In this document: positions 59,817 through 64,000 of the stretch, one piece after another | Position numbering within the stretch: position 1 is the first letter of the stretch | How the letters are laid out: each line of letters begins with the position of its first letter | Assembly: GCA_017500935.1 (NCBI GenBank) | Contig: JAFVXW010000003.1 | Location: 186,001 to 250,000, forward strand | Reading direction: 5' to 3' | Length of the DNA: 64,000 nt | DNA from: Lachnospiraceae bacterium | GTDB lineage: Bacteria > Bacillota > Clostridia > Lachnospirales > Lachnospiraceae | Notes under the pieces: model-generated | What the model saw: the letters and a program-made list of their open reading frames with translations, nothing else | What the model was told of the DNA's origin: nothing | Databases searched by the model: none | Program-made: the position numbers and the translations under genes

Positions 59817-61235
59817 TCAGCAATAACCGACTGCAGCAGCAATGATCAGCATGATACATGCGATCACACACCAGATCGCCCATAACGGTCCCATAAACTT
59901 AAACCACTTATTATAAGGAATATGACAGATTGCCAGAGCTGCCATCAGCTCTCCGCTGGTCGGTGTTACCACATTCGTAAAGGCATCACCCAGCTGGAAT
60001 GCCAAAACCGCAGTCTGTCTTGTCAGTCCCAGAATATCTGCCAGCGGCGCCATAAAAGGCATCGTAACAGCCGCCTGACCGGAACCGGAAGGAATCAGGA
60101 AATTCAGAATGTCCTGCAGCACAAACATACCGCATGCGGAAATTGACTGGGGCAGACCCTTTAACACAATACCCATGGCATTCACCAGAGTATCCATGAT
60201 CTGTGCATTCTGCAGAATACTGGTAACGGTATAACACATACCAATGATCATACCGGCCCATACCATATCCTTGGCGCCTTCCAGAAAAGTATCCGCGGTC
60301 TTGTCGGGTTTGATCTTTCCGACAATCGCACAAAGAATACCCACGATCAGGAAAATCGCAGCCATCTCATCAATATAAAATCCCCATTTGATCACGCTGA
60401 ATGCCACAAAGATAAAGGAACCGAAAAACAGCGCCAGAATGATCTTTTGTCTGCCTGTGATCTTTTCAATTTTTTCGATCGCGCCAAAATCCATCTGACC
60501 GCGAAACTTCTGATCAATGGCGAAATTATAGGCTTTTTCAGGATTTTTCGTAATCCTGTGCGCATAGATCATCATATAAATGATGGACGGAATCAGCAGA
60601 ACTGCCCACACGATCGTTCTGTAACCAATACCGGAGAACATGGGAAGTCCGGCAATGGTCTGTGCTACACCAACGGTAAACGCATTGGTCATACCGCCCG
60701 CATAACCGATCGCAGAAGAACACATCAGCATTGCCACCGATAAAATGGAATCAAACCCGCATGCCATACACACCATATACATGAGCGGCAGAAATGCCAG
60801 ATATTCCTCACAGCAGGCCGCAAGTGCGGAAATTCCGGAAAACATGACCAGACAGATGGGAACCAGAATCAGTTCTTTGCCTGCTGTCAGCTTCAGCATA
60901 TTGCTGATTCCCGCATGCAGCGCCCCTGTTGCTTCCACGATCTTAAAGGTTCCGCCCAGGATCATCAGAAAGAAAATAATATAGGCCGCATCCTGCAGTC
61001 CCAGTGTCAGGGACTTAAACAGATCAAAGAATCCGATGGGCTGATTTTGTGTTCTCTGATAAGAATCTGCGACCACCATTTCATATTCACTGCCTTCCAC
61101 CGCTACTCTTTCAAAGGTACCCGCCGGAACGATATAGGTTGCGATGGCCGCCGCCAGAATAATACACGCCAGGATCAGCATCGGGTTAATAGGCTTGATC
61201 TCACGAACTTCGCCCTGTGCTTTCTTTTTAAACAT
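59817..61235 (-). CDS. YfcC/ArcD-type membrane transporter
   Basis: A 472-residue protein with about twelve membrane helices of the YfcC family (relatives include basic amino acid carriers). Blocks: NPMLILACIILAAAIATYIVPAGTFERV, IIFFLMILGGTFKIVEATGAL, MCSSAIGYAGGMTNAFTVGVAQTIAGLP and the C-terminal FLIPSGSGQAAVTMPFMAPLADILG, a conserved hairpin. AGGAGG precedes the ATG with a short gap. Together with pepD it suggests peptide or amino acid use. Substrate not determined. Confidence 0.88.
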   Translation of the reverse strand: MFKKKAQGEVREIKPINPMLILACIILAAAIATYIVPAGTFERVAVEGSEYEMVVADSYQRTQNQPIGFFDLFKSLTLGLQDAAYIIFFLMILGGTFKIVEATGALHAGISNMLKLTAGKELILVPICLVMFSGISALAACCEEYLAFLPLMYMVCMACGFDSILSVAMLMCSSAIGYAGGMTNAFTVGVAQTIAGLPMFSGIGYRTIVWAVLLIPSIIYMMIYAHRITKNPEKAYNFAIDQKFRGQMDFGAIEKIEKITGRQKIILALFFGSFIFVAFSVIKWGFYIDEMAAIFLIVGILCAIVGKIKPDKTADTFLEGAKDMVWAGMIIGMCYTVTSILQNAQIMDTLVNAMGIVLKGLPQSISACGMFVLQDILNFLIPSGSGQAAVTMPFMAPLADILGLTRQTAVLAFQLGDAFTNVVTPTSGELMAALAICHIPYNKWFKFMGPLWAIWCVIACIMLIIAAAVGYC

Positions 61236-61263
61236 AAATCCTCCTCATTTGTTCTGTTACCAG

Positions 61264-61293
61264 ATTATCATTTTATCACTTTACCCCAATCAA
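61264..61293 (-). promoter_or_regulatory. Promoter of yfcC-pepD
   Basis: On the minus strand: -35 TTGATT (61288-61293), 18-bp spacer, -10 GATAAT (61264-61269), 29 bases before the YfcC start. Confidence 0.5.
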
Positions 61294-61351
61294 GTATGAG
61301 AGTAACAGTCATCAGTATAACGTATCTTTCCATATATTTCAAGTATTGTTA

Positions 61352-61380
61352 TTTACGTTTTTTTGATTTTATGATACAAT
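61352..61380 (+). promoter_or_regulatory. Promoter of the ATP-grasp gene
   Basis: -35 TTTACG (61352-61357, weak), 17-bp spacer, -10 TACAAT (61375-61380) with TGA extension. Confidence 0.55.
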
Positions 61381-61435
61381 TTATTCGTTCTGATCCGTTC
61401 TTTCGGATCAGGGAATATGATACAGGAGAATTTTT

Positions 61436-62392
61436 ATGATCAAAAAACTAATCGAAGTAGCCCAGTCTGTTTATCAAATGGGAAAATACAGCAGTCTTCC
61501 CTACGCCACCGCCCAGCTTTTTTCCATGCACGGTTTTTTCGACAAAATGAGCGACAAAACTTACCTTTCCATGCTTTACCGCCTGTTTTTTAAATTCAGA
61601 CGAAAACTGAACCTGGAAAATCCCCAGACACTCACAGAGAAGCTGCAGTGGCTCAAATTATATGATCACCGCGATTTCTACCCCAACATGGTGGATAAGT
61701 GTGAAGTCAAAAAGATCGTTGCTGACCGTGTCGGCGCAGAACATGTCATTCCGACTCTGGGTGTTTACAACAGCTTTGACGAAATCGATTTTGACGCACT
61801 TCCCGAACAGTTTGTATTAAAATGTACCCATGACAGCGGCGGCCTGTACTTCTGCAAAGACCGCAGCACCTTTGATAAGGAAGAAGCCCGCGCATTTTTA
61901 AACAGACGTCTTGAAAGCACTCCTTTTATGCAGAGCCGCGAATTTGCTTACCGCGATGTCAAACCGCGCATCATCGCAGAACCCTTTATGCCTGAGCTTG
62001 GCAATCTTGACTCCGTGGAATACAAAGTCACCTGCTTTAACGGCAAAGTCAACTTTATCACCGTCTGCACCGGTATCGCCCACGGCAGATTTGAAGACCG
62101 CAAAAATGACTTTTTTGACCGCGACTGGAATTTCCTCCCTTTCCGCACTGTTTATTATGAAAATTCCGGTATCGATTACAAAAAGCCCGAAAATCTGGAC
62201 GAGATCATCACTTTCTGTGAAAAGATCGCTGACGGCATTCCCTATGTACGCGTAGATTTCTACCTGCTTGACGGCAAGATCTATTTCGGAGAAACCACTT
62301 TCTATACCTGGGGCGGATTTATCCACTTCACTCCCGAAGAATGGGACTACAAGCTTGGCAGCATGGTTGAGCTTCCCGAAAAGCATATCTGA
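61436..62392 (+). CDS. TupA-like ATP-grasp protein
   Basis: A 318-residue ATP-grasp protein of the teichuronopeptide biosynthesis TupA type. Blocks: NPQTLTEKLQWLKLYDHRDFYPNMVDKCEVKKIV, FVLKCTHDSGGLYFCKD (ATP-binding lysine), RIIAEPFMPELG, and the metal-binding end VRVDFYLLDGKIYFGETTFYTWGG. Relatives add amino acids or peptides to exopolysaccharides. CAGGAG stands 9 bases before the ATG. It is alone on the plus strand; no glycosyltransferase cluster is next to it, so its polymer is unknown. Confidence 0.88.
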   Translation: MIKKLIEVAQSVYQMGKYSSLPYATAQLFSMHGFFDKMSDKTYLSMLYRLFFKFRRKLNLENPQTLTEKLQWLKLYDHRDFYPNMVDKCEVKKIVADRVGAEHVIPTLGVYNSFDEIDFDALPEQFVLKCTHDSGGLYFCKDRSTFDKEEARAFLNRRLESTPFMQSREFAYRDVKPRIIAEPFMPELGNLDSVEYKVTCFNGKVNFITVCTGIAHGRFEDRKNDFFDRDWNFLPFRTVYYENSGIDYKKPENLDEIITFCEKIADGIPYVRVDFYLLDGKIYFGETTFYTWGGFIHFTPEEWDYKLGSMVELPEKHI

Positions 62393-62408
62393 TCTTTGAA
62401 CTAAAAAA

Positions 62409-62500
62409 TGTGCGCAGGCGCGCAAAAATAGTGTACGCAAAGCGCACACTCCGCGCCGAGCGCGGTTGCAGTAAGGCAACATTTACCTCGCGCGCGAGTG
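62409..62500. repeat. GC-rich dyad repeat, copy 3, with further palindromes
   Basis: Holds AGTGTACGCAAAGCGCACACT (stem), the 23-base block 62442-62464 shared with 50290-50312, a GTTGC/GCAAC stem, and the perfect palindrome CTCGCGCGCGAG (62487-62498). It fills the spacer between the ATP-grasp gene and the mraY terminator. Confidence 0.65.
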
Positions 62501-62508
62501 CGCATATA

Positions 62509-62544
62509 CAAAAAAAGGATGCTGGCCAAACGGCTTGCATCCTT
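62509..62544 (-). terminator. Terminator after mraY
   Basis: Eight-bp arms AAGGATGC (62515-62522) and GCATCCTT (62537-62544) are followed on the minus strand by TTTTT. Poly-T also lies on the plus side, so it may end the ATP-grasp transcript too. Confidence 0.88.
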
Positions 62545-62557
62545 ATCTTTTTTATGG

Positions 62558-63508
62558 TTATCCTACAATACAAAATGCAATCACGGCAAGCAGCGCCTGC
62601 ATGATCACGAAACGGACCACAACCTGTGTATCAGACCATCCGATATTTTTTCTCACATGATCATGAATCGGTGTACGGGTCTTTTTTAAGATACTGATCT
62701 TTAAAAACCTCTTTAAAAAGATCTTAACCAGTCCCAGACCGCCGTCAATGATCATCACGCCTGCCAGCAGCAGGAAAATAAAGGGATGACCGGATTTCAT
62801 GGAAATAATGGCAATGTAAAAACCAAGTGCGCGTGAGCCTGCATCTCCCATCAGCATCGTGCTGGGGGAGGTATTAAAATACAGATATGCAAACAGCACG
62901 GCAATAAACAGGAAGTTTGCCATACCGTATTTTCCCAGAACCTCTGAAAACAGTACCGCAAAAGCAAATAAAGTCACGCTGCTGACGCTGGCGCAAAGGC
63001 CGTCCACGCCGTCGGTGCAGTTGGTCACATTGACGGAAACCCATACCAGAATAATACCGAGAACAAAATACACTGCTGCAGGCAGCTCCATTCCCCAGGG
63101 ACCGATCATAATGGATGTGGAATTGAAATTGATAAAGGTTCCGACTGCCACCGCAGAAATGATCAGGTCGATCAGGCCCTTTTTATAATCACTCCAGGGT
63201 TTATCAGAAGCATCATCCAGATAACCGCTCATCATCATGGCAAACAGTAAAATCGCATAAATCACAAATTCTCTGTCCACCGGCAGAAACACAAAGCTTC
63301 CCACCAGAAAACAGATCACAAAAGTCAGACCCACACCGCGCAGCTTTCCTCTGGAAAGCTCACCGTTTACCGCAAATGCACGTCCTTGGTCACTGGGCAG
63401 AAACCGGAACGGATGCTTTAACAGTAAAAATGTAAGAATAAAGGTCACGATCATTCCCAGCATCAAAACCTGGTTGGCACTTATATATTGTGCAAAAAAT
63501 GTATACAT
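62558..63508 (-). CDS. mraY: MraY-type phospho-N-acetylmuramoyl-pentapeptide transferase
   Basis: A 316-residue membrane enzyme with about ten helices that links UDP-MurNAc-pentapeptide to undecaprenyl phosphate (lipid I). Blocks: GYLDDASDKPWSDYKKGL (Asp pair and lysine), NVTNCTDGVDGL, MGDAGSRALGF, and TPIHDHVRKNIGWSDTQVVVRF in place of the usual H-H-H loop. Start 63508 (MYTFFAQYISANQ) is an ATG; the frame extends upstream only to a TTG. It is separate from any visible dcw cluster. It could be the main lipid I enzyme or a variant for another polymer. Confidence 0.88.
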   Translation of the reverse strand: MYTFFAQYISANQVLMLGMIVTFILTFLLLKHPFRFLPSDQGRAFAVNGELSRGKLRGVGLTFVICFLVGSFVFLPVDREFVIYAILLFAMMMSGYLDDASDKPWSDYKKGLIDLIISAVAVGTFINFNSTSIMIGPWGMELPAAVYFVLGIILVWVSVNVTNCTDGVDGLCASVSSVTLFAFAVLFSEVLGKYGMANFLFIAVLFAYLYFNTSPSTMLMGDAGSRALGFYIAIISMKSGHPFIFLLLAGVMIIDGGLGLVKIFLKRFLKISILKKTRTPIHDHVRKNIGWSDTQVVVRFVIMQALLAVIAFCIVG

Positions 63509-63549
63509 ATCTCCCACTCTCTTTCCCGCAAATTCTATAACCTCAGGTA

Positions 63550-63579
63550 AGTATACTCCCAAACCGCTTTTTCTGTCCA
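63550..63579 (-). promoter_or_regulatory. Promoter of mraY
   Basis: On the minus strand: -35 TGGACA (63574-63579), 18-bp spacer, -10 TATACT (63550-63555), 41 bases before the ATG. Confidence 0.6.
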
Positions 63580-63598
63580 GATACTTTTATCGCAGGAA

Positions 63599-64000
63599 TT
63601 ATTGTTTTTTCTTAATCGTCGCAGCATAAGCACTGTTGCACAGTCCAAGGATTGCAGACAGAATGAATAAAAGTTCAATTCCCAGCGTTTTCCATATCCA
63701 TCCGCCAAAAAGCGCGATAAAAATAGTGATCACATGATTAATGGAAACACCGGTGGAAATAGTAGCCTTTACTTCATCCGCATTGTCAGACAGTTCCTGT
63801 ACATACACATTGGAAGCCATGGAGGCAAGAGAAATGATGGCATCCAGAATATAGTTGACACAGCAGATGATAAATGCCACATCCTTAGGAAAAATGTGAT
63901 GGGCAAATCCGTAGAAAAAGCATACGATCACCAGAATCAGCGTGTCTGACACCATAACAACCTTATATCCCAGCTTATCAATAATGCGTCCCACAACCGG
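63599..64000 (-). CDS. MFS transporter, C-terminal part (cut by window edge)
   Basis: The last 133 residues of a transporter; the frame is open to the right edge (PVVGRIIDKLG continues upstream). It shows three or four membrane helices and the MFS loop motif GRIIDKLGYKVVMVSD, then a final helix and the tail TIKKKQ. Substrate cannot be judged from this part. The next gene, mraY, has its own promoter. Confidence 0.85.
   Translation of the reverse strand, partial: PVVGRIIDKLGYKVVMVSDTLILVIVCFFYGFAHHIFPKDVAFIICCVNYILDAIISLASMASNVYVQELSDNADEVKATISTGVSINHVITIFIALFGGWIWKTLGIELLFILSAILGLCNSAYAATIKKKQ

Overview
The window looks like a chromosomal segment of a gut-type Firmicute, most likely a Lachnospiraceae-like member of Clostridia. 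Four things point there: the housekeeping gene order (yceD-rpmF-plsX-acpP-rnc-smc-ftsY and ylxM-ffh-rpsP-khpA-rimM-trmD-rplS-lepB-rbgA-lepB-rnhB-yraN), strong AGGAGG ribosome-binding sites, sigma-A-type promoters that nearly all have 17-bp spacers, and a moderate GC content (judged by eye). I saw no rRNA, tRNA, CRISPR array, prophage or insertion sequence. Almost all genes lie on the minus strand, so the text below follows transcription from high to low coordinates.

Layout. (1) 1-222: N-terminus of a response regulator. (2) 324-22200: a long, nearly unbroken minus-strand housekeeping run. It starts with pta-ackA, then an MBOAT O-acyltransferase and an SGNH protein, then yceD-rpmF, plsX-acpP, rnc-smc-ftsY-ilvA, the ylxM-ffh-rpsP-khpA and rimM-trmD genes, rplS, two signal peptidases flanking rbgA, rnhB and yraN. 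Promoters and hairpins divide it into units. (3) 22456-24689: plus-strand tmcAL and a secreted protein of unknown function. (4) 24766-30842: a zinc-finger membrane protein, polA, coaE, walJ, and the UPF0237/UPF0210 pair. (5) 30955-40761: nagB-nagA, an enzyme I (ptsI), a small coiled-coil protein, a polysaccharide deacetylase, two CBS/DUF21 membrane proteins, and a FeoA-FeoB fusion. (6) 40948-54191: an accessory carbohydrate region with a metallophosphoesterase, a MATE transporter, two esterase-like proteins, a class II aldolase with a PfkB kinase, a large unclassified probable glycosidase, plsC, a GH38 alpha-mannosidase and a lipoprotein cyclophilin. (7) 54392-61235: an MFS transporter, then a notable block with a YfcC transporter, a PepD dipeptidase, two bacterial microcompartment (BMC) shell proteins without any core enzyme, a DUF1576 membrane protein and a 118-residue unknown. 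(8) 61436-64000: a TupA-like ATP-grasp protein, a MraY-type transferase and the C-terminus of an MFS transporter.

How the genes may work together. Region 2 couples ribosome assembly, SRP targeting (ffh, ftsY, two lepB genes), chromosome condensation and phospholipid/acyl carrier supply. The pta-ackA and MBOAT-SGNH adjacency links acetyl metabolism to probable acetylation of an envelope polymer. nagB-nagA feeds amino sugars to glycolysis. The GH38 enzyme, esterases, aldolase and kinase suggest use of decorated host or plant glycans. The best candidate for an undescribed system is the BMC pair at 57645-58255 with its own promoter and terminator, set among peptide or amino acid uptake genes. Other points worth attention are a TrmD with a GNAT-like C-terminal extension, a GC-rich structured spacer between ackA and pta, and a GC-rich dyad sequence repeated in separate intergenic regions.
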